Shown piece by piece: positions 1-5,537 of a DNA stretch of 5,905 nt. Position 1 is the stretch's first letter, and the number at the start of each line of letters is the position of its first letter. The translations under genes were made by a program, and so were the position numbers. The notes beneath the pieces were generated by a model. The model did not search any database. It was not told the origin of the DNA and worked only from the letters and a program-made list of their open reading frames with translations. Source of the stretch: Prevotella sp. CAG:617 (GTDB lineage Bacteria > Bacteroidota > Bacteroidia > Bacteroidales > Bacteroidaceae); NCBI GenBank assembly GCA_000438115.1, contig FR903586.1, positions 1 to 5,905 on the forward strand, read 5' to 3'.

Positions 1-818
1 TTCATGACAATCTGCTGGCCGCGCGGCGACAGGAGAAAACGGATAAAGGGCTCCACCACGGCCGCGCGGTCAGCCGTATAATAATAATACAGCTCACGGA
101 TGATGGGGTAAAGATGGCTGCGGCCGGTGGCCATGCAGGGATAAACAAAGCGACGCCCGTCATATGACACCTTAAGCGCCTTCACGCGCGGATTAACGTA
201 AGCCATGCCTACGTAGCCGATGGCACCCCGCGTTTGGCTCACTGACTGGATAACGGCTCCCGTGGCGGGCATGGAGAGCACGCCGGCCATGTAATTTTTT
301 TCACGCAACACACTGGTCTTGAAAAACTCATACGTGCCCGACGAGGTTTCACGCGAATACACAATGATTTTCAGATCCGGTCCGCGCCGGCCGGTGTAAG
401 GGTCACGCACCTGGTTCCAGTTGGTAATCTTACCGCGGAATATGGCCTCAAGCTGGGCGCGCGTCAGGTGTGAGACAGGATTGTCAGGATGCACGATAAC
501 GGCCAGGGCATCATACGCCACCACGGCCTGGCGCAACTGTTTGCCGGCCTTGCTGACCTTAATGCGCTCACCAAATTTGATGGCACGTGAGGCCATGGCG
601 ATGTCAGTGGTCCCGTCAAGAAGCGCGGAAATGCCCACACCCGAGCCGCCACCCGTAACGGTAACGCGCGCTCCGGGATGAAGCTGCATGTAAGTTTCGG
701 CACCCTCCTGCGACACGGGCAGTACAGTATCACTACCCTTGATTTTCTGTGCGGCGGCACCGAGCGCAAAGGCCGCGGCCAACATGAGAGCCGCCAATCG
801 GCTAAATGATTTCGTCAT
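1..818 (-). CDS. pstS: PstS, periplasmic phosphate-binding protein (C-terminus cut by window edge)
   Basis: This is the substrate-binding protein of the high-affinity phosphate ABC transporter. The frame is open from the ATG at 818 to base 1, giving 272 codons. Family members of this type are about 270-285 residues, so only a few C-terminal residues should be missing. A signal peptide is visible: basic MTKSFSR, a hydrophobic Ala/Leu stretch at residues 8-23, and likely cleavage in AAA-QK near residue 23/24. The mature protein starts with a GSDTVLP motif (28-34), then GGGSGVGI (56-63) and DIAMASR (72-78). A central ITNW motif lies at 131-134. SRETSSGTYEFF (155-166) corresponds to the phosphate-binding loop, and GAIGYV (198-203) follows. 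It is transcribed divergently from pstC, with a shared regulatory region between them. No lipobox cysteine is seen, so a soluble periplasmic protein is inferred. The assignment is secure. Confidence 0.95.
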   Translation of the reverse strand, partial: MTKSFSRLAALMLAAAFALGAAAQKIKGSDTVLPVSQEGAETYMQLHPGARVTVTGGGSGVGISALLDGTTDIAMASRAIKFGERIKVSKAGKQLRQAVVAYDALAVIVHPDNPVSHLTRAQLEAIFRGKITNWNQVRDPYTGRRGPDLKIIVYSRETSSGTYEFFKTSVLREKNYMAGVLSMPATGAVIQSVSQTRGAIGYVGMAYVNPRVKALKVSYDGRRFVYPCMATGRSHLYPIIRELYYYYTADRAAVVEPFIRFLLSPRGQQIVM

Positions 819-845
819 AAGCTGTACGATAAAAAAATTATGCCG

Positions 846-853
846 CGAAATAA
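846..853 (-). promoter_or_regulatory. Possible weak -7 element of the pstS promoter
   Basis: Read on the minus strand this is TTATTTCG, matching four of the six fixed bases of the Bacteroidetes TAnnTTTG box. It begins nine bases after the last 7-base repeat of the minus-strand array, the same gap as between the plus-strand array and the pstC -7 box. A poor -7 box beside an activator array would suit an activator-dependent promoter. TAATTTTT at 833-840 is an alternative. Confidence 0.4.
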
Positions 854-862
854 CCGCTTTTG

Positions 863-902
863 GGTTTCATTACGGTTGCAGCGGTATTACATTTGTGTTG
901 CA
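863..902 (-). promoter_or_regulatory. Pho-box-like array upstream of pstS (four repeats, 11-base period)
   Basis: On the minus strand four 7-mers occur at exact 11-base steps: TGCAACA (896-902), TGTAATA (885-891), TGCAACC (874-880) and TGAAACC (863-869). They share TG at positions 1-2 and an A-A pair at positions 4 and 5. PhoB-family regulators are known to bind 7-base direct repeats separated by 4 bases, often in place of a -35 element. The position ahead of pstS and the mirrored array ahead of pstC support a phosphate-starvation control region. The binding protein is inferred, as no regulator gene is in the window. Confidence 0.65.
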
Positions 903-922
903 TCCCACACCGTCCGGGCGTG

Positions 923-962
923 TGTAACGTAATTGTAACAAAGGTGACACAGGTTCGTTACA
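923..962 (+). promoter_or_regulatory. Pho-box-like array upstream of pstC (four repeats, 11-base period)
   Basis: Four 7-mers on the plus strand sit at exact 11-base steps: TGTAACG (923-929), TGTAACA (934-940), TGACACA (945-951) and the more diverged CGTTACA (956-962). The last ends nine bases before the TACTTTTG -7 box of pstC. That is where activator half-sites replace a -33 element, and no TTTG is present at the expected place. The array has the same period and a similar repeat sequence as the opposite array ahead of pstS. PhoB-type control of the pst operon is the natural reading. Confidence 0.7.
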
Positions 963-971
963 CGCGCCTCG

Positions 972-979
972 TACTTTTG
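972..979 (+). promoter_or_regulatory. -7 box of the pstC-pstA-pstB-phoU promoter
   Basis: TACTTTTG is an exact match to the Bacteroidetes -7 consensus TAnnTTTG. No TTTG is found about 20 bases upstream (948-951 reads CACA), which suggests the adjacent repeat array supplies activation. Transcription would start near 983-987, giving a leader of about 20 bases before the ATG at 1004. Confidence 0.65.
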
Positions 980-1003
980 CCGCAGAAAATGCGAAAAAGG
1001 ATT

Positions 1004-2191
1004 ATGAAAAAGTTACTGGAGAAGATCGTAACGGGCATCATCACGTGCAGCGGATTCCTGACCAGCGTGGTGATTCTGCTCATTGTGCTGTTTCTCTTTT
1101 CAGAAGGGTTCGGCATGTTCTCACAAAAAACCATTGAAGATGGCTACGCCCTGGTGGTTAACCGGCAGAACCCGGTGGATGAGCTCAACGCCAGACAAAT
1201 CAAGGAAATCTTTGACGAGGACATCACCAACTGGAAACAAGTGGGCGGAACGGACGAGCGCATCATGCTGCTGCGCTTTGACGACATGCCCCGCTACTTC
1301 AGCCAGGAACAGCTGGGCGCCAACTATGAACACGCCACCCGCTGCATCGAACAGATGGTAACGGAAAACCGCGGCATCATAGCCTACGTGCCCGAAAACT
1401 TTGTGGACGAAGGATTTGAAGGCAAGCGCCTGACGGATCACCGCATCAGTCTGACCGAGGTGTTCCTGGGCAAGGAGTGGTTCCCCACCGCCACGCCGGC
1501 TCCGCAGTTTGGCTTTGTGCCGCTCGTGCTGGGCACCGTGTGGGTAACGGTGTTCGCCATTCTGTTTGCCCTGCCTTTCGGGCTGGCGGTAGCCATATAC
1601 CTGTCAGAGGTGGCGTCAGAAAAAATGCGCAAAATGCTCAAGCCCGTAATCGAGCTGCTGGGCGGTATCCCCTCGGTGGTGTACGGCTTTTTCGGTCTGA
1701 TCGTAATCGTGCCGCTGCTGCAGGACGTGTTTGGCCTGCCGGTGGGTGAGAGCGGTTTGGCCGGCGCGCTGGTACTGGCCATCATGGCCCTGCCCACCAT
1801 CATCACCGTCAGCCAGGACGCCATGCTCAATTGTCCGCGCGCTCAGCGAGAGGCCAGCCTGGCGCTGGGTGCCTCAAAATGGCAAACCATCTATAAGGTA
1901 GTGATGCCCTATTCCGCATCGGGCATCACGTCGGCCGTAGTGCTGGGCATCGGCCGCGCCTTTGGCGAGACTATGGCCGTACTGATGGTAACGGGCAACG
2001 CGGCCGTCATCCCGCTGTCCATCACTGACCCGCTGCGCACCATTCCGGCCACCATCGCGGCCGAGCTGGGCGAGGCGCCCGCAGGCGGCCCGCACTATCA
2101 GTCGCTCTTCCTGCTGGGCGTAGTGCTGTTTTTCATCACCCTGCTTATCAACAGCAGTGTAGAGTACATCTCCGCACGCAACAAGAAATAA
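1004..2191 (+). CDS. pstC: PstC, phosphate ABC transporter permease with a PstS-like periplasmic insert
   Basis: This is one of the two inner-membrane permeases of the phosphate importer, pairing with PstA. The frame is open from 860, but I chose the ATG at 1004. It follows an A/G-rich ribosome-binding stretch (AAAAAGGA) and lies downstream of the predicted transcription start, whereas the ATGs at 860 and 989 lie upstream of it or almost on it. The product is 395 residues. Membrane segment 1 spans about 11-33. A long periplasmic loop (about 34-170) carries a PstS-like segment at 47-134. The transport domain follows, with GGIPSVVYGFFGL at 220-232 and the cytoplasmic EAA loop EASLALGAS at 283-291, whose conserved glycine is G289. 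A final membrane helix lies at about 370-392. The loop makes the protein much longer than the roughly 320-residue E. coli PstC. The gap to pstA is 48 bases, consistent with one operon. Confidence 0.95.
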   Translation: MKKLLEKIVTGIITCSGFLTSVVILLIVLFLFSEGFGMFSQKTIEDGYALVVNRQNPVDELNARQIKEIFDEDITNWKQVGGTDERIMLLRFDDMPRYFSQEQLGANYEHATRCIEQMVTENRGIIAYVPENFVDEGFEGKRLTDHRISLTEVFLGKEWFPTATPAPQFGFVPLVLGTVWVTVFAILFALPFGLAVAIYLSEVASEKMRKMLKPVIELLGGIPSVVYGFFGLIVIVPLLQDVFGLPVGESGLAGALVLAIMALPTIITVSQDAMLNCPRAQREASLALGASKWQTIYKVVMPYSASGITSAVVLGIGRAFGETMAVLMVTGNAAVIPLSITDPLRTIPATIAAELGEAPAGGPHYQSLFLLGVVLFFITLLINSSVEYISARNKK

Positions 2192-2239
2192 TCCGCCCCC
2201 CGAACATCCCTATTAATCATCGTACACCTCCACCCCATC

Positions 2240-3130
2240 ATGGATAGCGAAAAAAGACTTCAAGCCGGCAACCACGCCGGAAAAATACTGGCTGAGCGCA
2301 TAGCCTTCAGCCTGTTCCGCCTGCTGAGCGCCGTTATCGTAGGCATCCTGATCATCATCCTGGCGTTTATCATCATTAAAGGAGCCAGCGTGCTCAACTG
2401 GGACTTCATCACCACCCCACCCACTGACGGCATGAAAGGCGGCGGCATCTGGCCGGCCATCGTAGGCACGTTTTACCTGATGGCAGGCAGCGCAATATTT
2501 GCCTTTCCGCTGGGCATCATGAGCGGCATCTACATGCACGAATATGCCCGCAGCGGCCGCCTGGTACGCTTTATCCGCATGATGACCAACAACCTGGCCG
2601 GCATTCCCTCCATCGTGTTCGGACTGTTCGGCATGTCGCTCTTCGTCAACTTTTTCGGTTTTGGCGACAGCATTCTGGCCGGATCGCTCACACTCGGCCT
2701 GCTGGCCCTCCCCCTGGTAATCCGCACCACGGAAGAGGCACTCAAAGCCATTCCCGACAGTTTCCGCGAAGGCAGTCTGGCGCTGGGCGCCACCAAGCTG
2801 CAAACCATACGCCGCGTGATTCTGCCCATGGCCATGCCCAACATCATTACGGGTCTCATTCTGGCGCTGGGGCGCGTGTCGGGCGAAACGGCCCCCATCC
2901 TCTTCACCTGCGCCGCCTACTTCCTGCCCCAGCTGCCGCAAAGCGTGTTCGACCAGTGTATGGCCCTGCCCTATCACCTGTACGTGCTGGCCACCAGCGG
3001 CACTGACATGGAAAAACAAATACCCATTGCCTACGGTACGGCCCTTGTGCTCATCATCATCATTCTGCTGGTGAACCTGCTGGCCAACACCCTGCGCAAC
3101 TACTTCCAGAACAAACTCAAAACGCATTGA
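2240..3130 (+). CDS. pstA: PstA, phosphate ABC transporter permease
   Basis: This is the second membrane permease of the phosphate importer; with PstC it forms the translocation pore. It is 296 residues, the usual PstA length. The N-terminus is cytoplasmic and basic, and a strongly hydrophobic helix lies at about 28-48. WPAIVGT (71-77) starts the permease domain. GIPSIVFGLFGM (121-132) parallels the PstC motif, and the EAA loop EGSLALGATK (177-186) is the docking site for PstB, with its conserved glycine at G183. GRVSGETAPI (211-220) is also typical of PstA, and the last membrane helix is at about 264-284. There is no large periplasmic insert of the PstC kind. The ATG at 2240 is the first plausible start after pstC stops at 2191. 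The pstB ATG lies 38 bases after this stop. Confidence 0.95.
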   Translation: MDSEKRLQAGNHAGKILAERIAFSLFRLLSAVIVGILIIILAFIIIKGASVLNWDFITTPPTDGMKGGGIWPAIVGTFYLMAGSAIFAFPLGIMSGIYMHEYARSGRLVRFIRMMTNNLAGIPSIVFGLFGMSLFVNFFGFGDSILAGSLTLGLLALPLVIRTTEEALKAIPDSFREGSLALGATKLQTIRRVILPMAMPNIITGLILALGRVSGETAPILFTCAAYFLPQLPQSVFDQCMALPYHLYVLATSGTDMEKQIPIAYGTALVLIIIILLVNLLANTLRNYFQNKLKTH

Positions 3131-3168
3131 CCCGCGCCATATCCCCACCGACTAAAAAAACAACCATC

Positions 3169-3957
3169 ATGAATACAACCAACCCCACGCCACAAAACGA
3201 CGGAAGCGGACTCATTCAGGCCCGGAACGTTGACTTTTACTACGGCACGTTCCATGCCCTGAAAAACATCAACATGTCCATCGGGCGCAATGAGGTAGTG
3301 GCCTTTATCGGCCCCTCCGGCTGCGGAAAATCCACCTTTCTGCGCCTCTTCAACCGCATGAACGACCTCATCCCCGGCGCCCGCCTCGAAGGCAGCATCG
3401 AAATTAACGGCCGCAACATCTATGACCGCTCAGTCAACGTCGACGAGTTGCGGAAAAACGTCGGCATGGTGTTCCAGCGCCCCAACCCGTTCCCCAAAAG
3501 CATCTATGAGAACGTAGCCTACGGCCTGCGCGTGAACGGCGTAAAGGATGAAAAATTCATTGCCGAACGCGTAGAGAAATCACTGCGCGGCGCCGCCTTG
3601 TGGGACGAGGTGAAGGACAAACTCAAAAAGTCAGCCTACGCCCTGAGCGGCGGCCAGCAGCAACGCCTGTGCATAGCCCGCGCCATGGCCGTATCGCCCG
3701 AAGTGCTGCTCATGGACGAACCCGCCTCCGCCCTCGACCCCATCTCTACAGCCAAGGTCGAAGAACTCATACATGAGCTCAAAACGGACTACACCATCGT
3801 CATCGTCACCCACAACATGCAGCAGGCCACCCGCGTAAGTGACAAAACAGCTTTCTTTTATCTGGGCGAGCTCATTGAATATGACGCCACTGCAAAAATA
3901 TTTACCAACCCGGCCAAGGAAGCCACACAAAACTACATCACCGGACGTTTCGGATAA
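3169..3957 (+). CDS. pstB: PstB, phosphate transport ATP-binding protein
   Basis: This cytoplasmic ATPase binds the EAA loops of PstC and PstA and drives phosphate import. The product is 262 residues, close to the typical 250-260. All ATPase motifs are visible: Walker A GPSGCGKST (48-56), Q-loop glutamine Q103 in MVFQRPNPFPKS, signature LSGGQ (159-163), Walker B VLLMDE (179-184) with catalytic E184, the D-loop SALD (187-190) and the switch histidine H215. The RPNPFP sequence after the Q-loop is characteristic of PstB among ABC ATPases. I used the ATG at 3169. An upstream TTG at 3127 is in frame and overlaps the pstA stop, but it would add 14 residues with no family resemblance. The gap to phoU is 60 bases. 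Confidence 0.96.
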   Translation: MNTTNPTPQNDGSGLIQARNVDFYYGTFHALKNINMSIGRNEVVAFIGPSGCGKSTFLRLFNRMNDLIPGARLEGSIEINGRNIYDRSVNVDELRKNVGMVFQRPNPFPKSIYENVAYGLRVNGVKDEKFIAERVEKSLRGAALWDEVKDKLKKSAYALSGGQQQRLCIARAMAVSPEVLLMDEPASALDPISTAKVEELIHELKTDYTIVIVTHNMQQATRVSDKTAFFYLGELIEYDATAKIFTNPAKEATQNYITGRFG

Positions 3958-4017
3958 ACACCTTGCGCCACACGCGCAACTCCCATCACAAACCACACCT
4001 TAAAAAACAGCACAACC

Positions 4018-4734
4018 ATGGTAAAATTCGTAGAAGACGAACTCATGGCCATACACAACGAGGTGCTCGACATGTGGGCACTCGTATATGACCAGATGAA
4101 GAATATCAGCGAAGCCCTCCCTACGGCCGACAAGGACAAGGCCGGCGAAGTAATCATCCGCGAAAAACGCGTCAACGCATCAGAACTCAAACTCGACTGC
4201 GACATCGAGGACTTTCTCGTTCTCTATAATCCCGTAGCCATTGACATGCGTTTTATCGTGGCCATGCTCAAAATCAATGCCGACCTCGAACGCATCGGCG
4301 ACTTTGCCGAAAACATCGCACGCTTCATCATCCGGCAGGAAGAACAACCCATTGACCCCACCCTGCTGGCTGACTCCCGCCTGATCGAAATGGCCACAGC
4401 CGTACTCGACATGCTCGACACGGCCAAGCGTGCCCTTGAAACCGAAGACATCGCGCTGGCCAACAGCCTGTTTGAAAAGGACAACCTGATAGACGAAATC
4501 AACGCAGCCTCCACCACCGTACTGGCCGACTACATCACCCGCAACCCCGACAAAACCGCATTCTGCATCGACTTCAAAAGCGTATTCCTTCGGCTGGAGC
4601 GCACCGGTGATCATATCACCAATCTGGCAGAAGAAATCGTGTTCTACCTTGACGCCGTTGTGCTCAAACATTCAGCTGACCGCGGTAACACCGAGCAGGC
4701 CCTGCTGCGCAAGATGCAGGCAAACGCCGAATAA
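4018..4734 (+). CDS. phoU: PhoU, phosphate signalling and transport regulator
   Basis: PhoU is a peripheral cytoplasmic protein that links the Pst transporter to the PhoR/PhoB two-component system and restrains phosphate signalling when phosphate is ample. This is the established family role and has not been tested here. The 238-residue product is of usual length and has two PhoU helical repeats. Each carries the metal-binding signature: E91-R-I-G-D95 with N99 in the first half, and E194-R-T-G-D198 with N202 in the second. The N-terminus lacks a signal peptide or membrane segment. It is the last gene of the pst operon. No terminator with a clear T-run follows, but a strong palindrome lies 19 bases after the stop. 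Confidence 0.95.
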   Translation: MVKFVEDELMAIHNEVLDMWALVYDQMKNISEALPTADKDKAGEVIIREKRVNASELKLDCDIEDFLVLYNPVAIDMRFIVAMLKINADLERIGDFAENIARFIIRQEEQPIDPTLLADSRLIEMATAVLDMLDTAKRALETEDIALANSLFEKDNLIDEINAASTTVLADYITRNPDKTAFCIDFKSVFLRLERTGDHITNLAEEIVFYLDAVVLKHSADRGNTEQALLRKMQANAE

Positions 4735-4753
4735 AACATCCCCCCAGCCCATA

Positions 4754-4809
4754 CCAGTTGCGCCCCACGCCGTTCCGCAATTAACCGGAACCACGCGGGG
4801 CGCAACTGG
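4754..4809 (+). terminator. Long hairpin after phoU, candidate operon 3' end
   Basis: The outer arms CCAGTTGCGCCCC (4754-4766) and GGGGCGCAACTGG (4797-4809) are perfect reverse complements of 13 bases. Inside is a second perfect stem, GTTCCG (4772-4777) with CGGAAC (4786-4791), around an 8-base loop. The two stems are separated by 5-base internal-loop strands, acgcc and cacgc. No T-run follows on the plus strand, so it is not a canonical intrinsic terminator. It may stop or stabilise the pst transcript, or it may be a dispersed palindromic repeat. Confidence 0.55.
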
Positions 4810-4857
4810 GTTGAAAACACACACATCACAATCCTCCCTCACCCGAGGTAAGGACAT

Positions 4858-4882
4858 AAAAAAAGAAGGCTTATCACCTCCT
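4858..4882 (-). terminator. Intrinsic terminator of the tRNA-Ser/tRNA-Glu unit
   Basis: Read on the minus strand, AGGAGG (4877-4882) pairs with CCTTCT (4864-4869), with one G-U pair, around a 7-base loop. A run of seven Ts (4858-4864) overlaps its end. It lies about 45 bases past the 3' end of tRNA-Glu and converges with the phoU transcript. The stem is short, so strength is uncertain. Confidence 0.5.
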
Positions 4883-4925
4883 CAACAATCAAATACCAAT
4901 TAAAAACTCGCTATCGCAAAAGTTG

Positions 4926-4997
4926 TAGCGCCTACGGGAATCGAACCCGTATACCATGCGTGAGAGGCATGTATCCTAACCGTTAGATGAAAGCGCC
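4926..4997 (-). tRNA. tRNA-Glu (anticodon CTC)
   Basis: The 72-base cloverleaf is complete. The acceptor GGCGCTT pairs with AGGCGCT, including G-U pairs at the end and inside. The D stem is ATCT/GGAT, the anticodon stem CATGC/GCATG with loop CTCTCAC (anticodon CTC, reading GAG), the variable loop has 4 bases, and the T stem ACGGG/CCCGT encloses TTCGATT. The 4-base variable loop and TC at positions 8-9 are typical of tRNA-Glu. The discriminator is A and CCA is not encoded. It lies 12 bases downstream of tRNA-Ser and is probably co-transcribed with it. Confidence 0.93.
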
Positions 4998-5009
4998 AAA
5001 TTTAAATAG

Positions 5010-5096
5010 CGGAAGCTAGGAGATTCGAACTCCTGGTACGGTTACCCGCACGGCAGTTTAGCAAACTGCTGGTTTAAGCCACTCACCCAAACTTCC
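5010..5096 (-). tRNA. tRNA-Ser (anticodon GCT)
   Basis: This 87-base class II tRNA has a long variable arm. The acceptor GGAAGTT pairs with AGCTTCC with one G-U, followed by discriminator G. The anticodon stem GCAGT/ACTGC holds the loop TTGCTAA, giving anticodon GCT for the AGC/AGT codons. The variable arm contains complementary GTGCGG and CCGTAC segments, and the T stem AGGAG/CTCCT encloses TTCGAAT. No CCA is encoded. It is the first gene of the minus-strand tRNA unit. Confidence 0.94.
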
Positions 5097-5106
5097 AATT
5101 TACCAA

Positions 5107-5122
5107 CATTGGCTCCCCAATG
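5107..5122 (-). repeat. Small perfect inverted repeat at the tRNA-Ser transcription start
   Basis: CATTGG (5107-5112) and CCAATG (5117-5122) are perfect reverse complements around a 4-base loop. It lies between the -7 box (5128-5135) and tRNA-Ser, so it would form a hairpin in the primary tRNA leader or overlap the start point itself. Confidence 0.5.
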
Positions 5123-5127
5123 CGGTG

Positions 5128-5159
5128 CAAAAGTACGGTAATAATTCAAATTGACCAAA
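5128..5159 (-). promoter_or_regulatory. Promoter of tRNA-Ser/tRNA-Glu (Bacteroidetes type)
   Basis: On the minus strand TTTG (5156-5159) is followed after exactly 20 bases by TACTTTTG (5128-5135), matching the Bacteroidetes -33/-7 pattern. The first tRNA base is at 5096, leaving a leader of about 25 bases. Confidence 0.8.
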
Positions 5160-5160
5160 C

Positions 5161-5225
5161 TTTCTACTGTTTTTTTTCAAAAAAAGTTCATTTTTCTACT
5201 CTTCTCCATATTTTTCAAAAAAAAA
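5161..5225. repeat. AT-rich partial repeat between the divergent tRNA promoters
   Basis: TTTCTACT occurs at 5161-5168 and 5193-5200. A T-run, C, A-run motif follows each copy (5170-5185 and 5211-5225). The segment lies between the tRNA-Ser and tRNA-Phe promoters and contains no gene. It is either an imperfect duplication or simply A/T-tract upstream DNA that helps tRNA promoters. Confidence 0.4.
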
Positions 5226-5235
5226 TCGCTTTTCG

Positions 5236-5267
5236 TTTGGTCGTTATTTTTTTATTCTCTATCTTTG
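5236..5267 (+). promoter_or_regulatory. Promoter of the tRNA-Phe locus
   Basis: TTTG (5236-5239), 20 bases, then TATCTTTG (5260-5267) is a full match to the Bacteroidetes promoter pattern, with the same spacing as the tRNA-Ser promoter. The first tRNA-Phe base is at 5285. The promoter is intact although the tRNA body is disrupted. Confidence 0.8.
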
Positions 5268-5284
5268 CACCGCAATTAAGCAAC

Positions 5285-5418
5285 GGTGCCATAGCTCAGT
5301 TGGTAGAGCAAAGGACTGAAGCATATGGCTGATTCAGTGGTTCGGGGATTTTTCCAAAGATATTAAAGTGCTGCAAATTAGGATTTTGAATTAAAATATT
5401 CGATTCCTGGTGGCACCA
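5285..5418 (+). pseudogene. tRNA-Phe (GAA) with its middle replaced; probably non-functional
   Basis: The 5' half is a normal tRNA-Phe: acceptor GGTGCCA (5285-5291), D stem GCTC/GAGC, then AAGGA-CT and anticodon GAA (5318-5320). The 3' end is also normal: T loop TTCGATT (5399-5405), T-stem half CCTGG (5406-5410), acceptor TGGCACC (5411-5417), fully complementary to the 5' acceptor, and discriminator A. Between them lie 78 bases where about 17 are expected. These contain no TCCTT to close the anticodon stem, and no CCAGG to close the T stem precedes the T loop. The only rescue I find is TTAGG (5378-5382), which can pair with CCTGG through two G-U pairs but lies 16 bases away from the T loop. 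Adjacent integrase sequence points to integration damage. An intron is unlikely because no excision restores both stems. Confidence 0.75.
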
Positions 5419-5458
5419 CCTCGAAGAAAAGCAAAAGATAGTAAAATCAAAAAGCAGT

Positions 5459-5493
5459 AAAATCCTGATTTCCAAGCGAAATCGGGATTTTTT
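5459..5493 (+). terminator. Intrinsic terminator after the tRNA-Phe locus
   Basis: AAATCCTGATTT (5460-5471) pairs with AAATCGGGATTT (5479-5490), with one G-U pair, around loop CCAAGCG, followed by a T-run (5488-5493). The distance of about 40 bases from the tRNA end suits a tRNA-Phe terminator. It may also insulate the integrase from read-through. Confidence 0.75.
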
Positions 5494-5513
5494 GTTTTCC
5501 CCCGGCACGCAAA

Positions 5514-5535
5514 AAACGGCAAAATATTACCGTTT
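5514..5535. repeat. Inverted repeat upstream of the integrase
   Basis: AAACGG (5514-5519) and CCGTTT (5530-5535) are perfect inverted arms flanking a 10-base AT-rich centre that contains AATATT. The symmetry suggests a protein-binding site, possibly for the integrase or an accessory factor. Confidence 0.4.
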
Positions 5536-5537
5536 GA

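Noticed and set aside
860..1003. N-terminal extension of PstC from the ATG at 860
   Set aside because: It would place coding sequence across both repeat arrays and the pstC -7 box. The added residues look unlike any PstC, and a good ribosome-binding stretch precedes the ATG at 1004.
2213..3148. 311-codon open frame on the minus strand opposite pstA
   Set aside because: It is rich in Gln, His, Ala and Gly and is antisense to a clear PstA. This is the usual effect of GC-biased third codon positions, with no recognisable domain.
3127..3168. TTG start for PstB overlapping the pstA stop
   Set aside because: It adds 14 residues without family resemblance. The ATG at 3169 gives a product of normal length.
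5170..5225. T-run/A-run motifs as intrinsic terminators
   Set aside because: The stems would be pure A-T with a one-base loop. They are more likely A/T tracts upstream of the tRNA promoter.
5120..5332. 70-codon plus-strand frame across the tRNA-Phe promoter
   Set aside because: It runs through AT tracts, a promoter and the tRNA itself, and has no domain.
5321..5398. Intron in tRNA-Phe (group I or archaeal type)
   Set aside because: No single excision restores both the anticodon stem and the T stem. The insert is also far too short for a group I intron.
5285..5418. tmRNA or other tRNA-like RNA
   Set aside because: The length of 134 bases is too short for tmRNA, and the D arm and GAA anticodon are those of an ordinary tRNA-Phe.
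5296..5508. 70-codon minus-strand frame across the tRNA-Phe insert
   Set aside because: It uses the tRNA sequence at both ends and the terminator stem, with no recognisable protein features.
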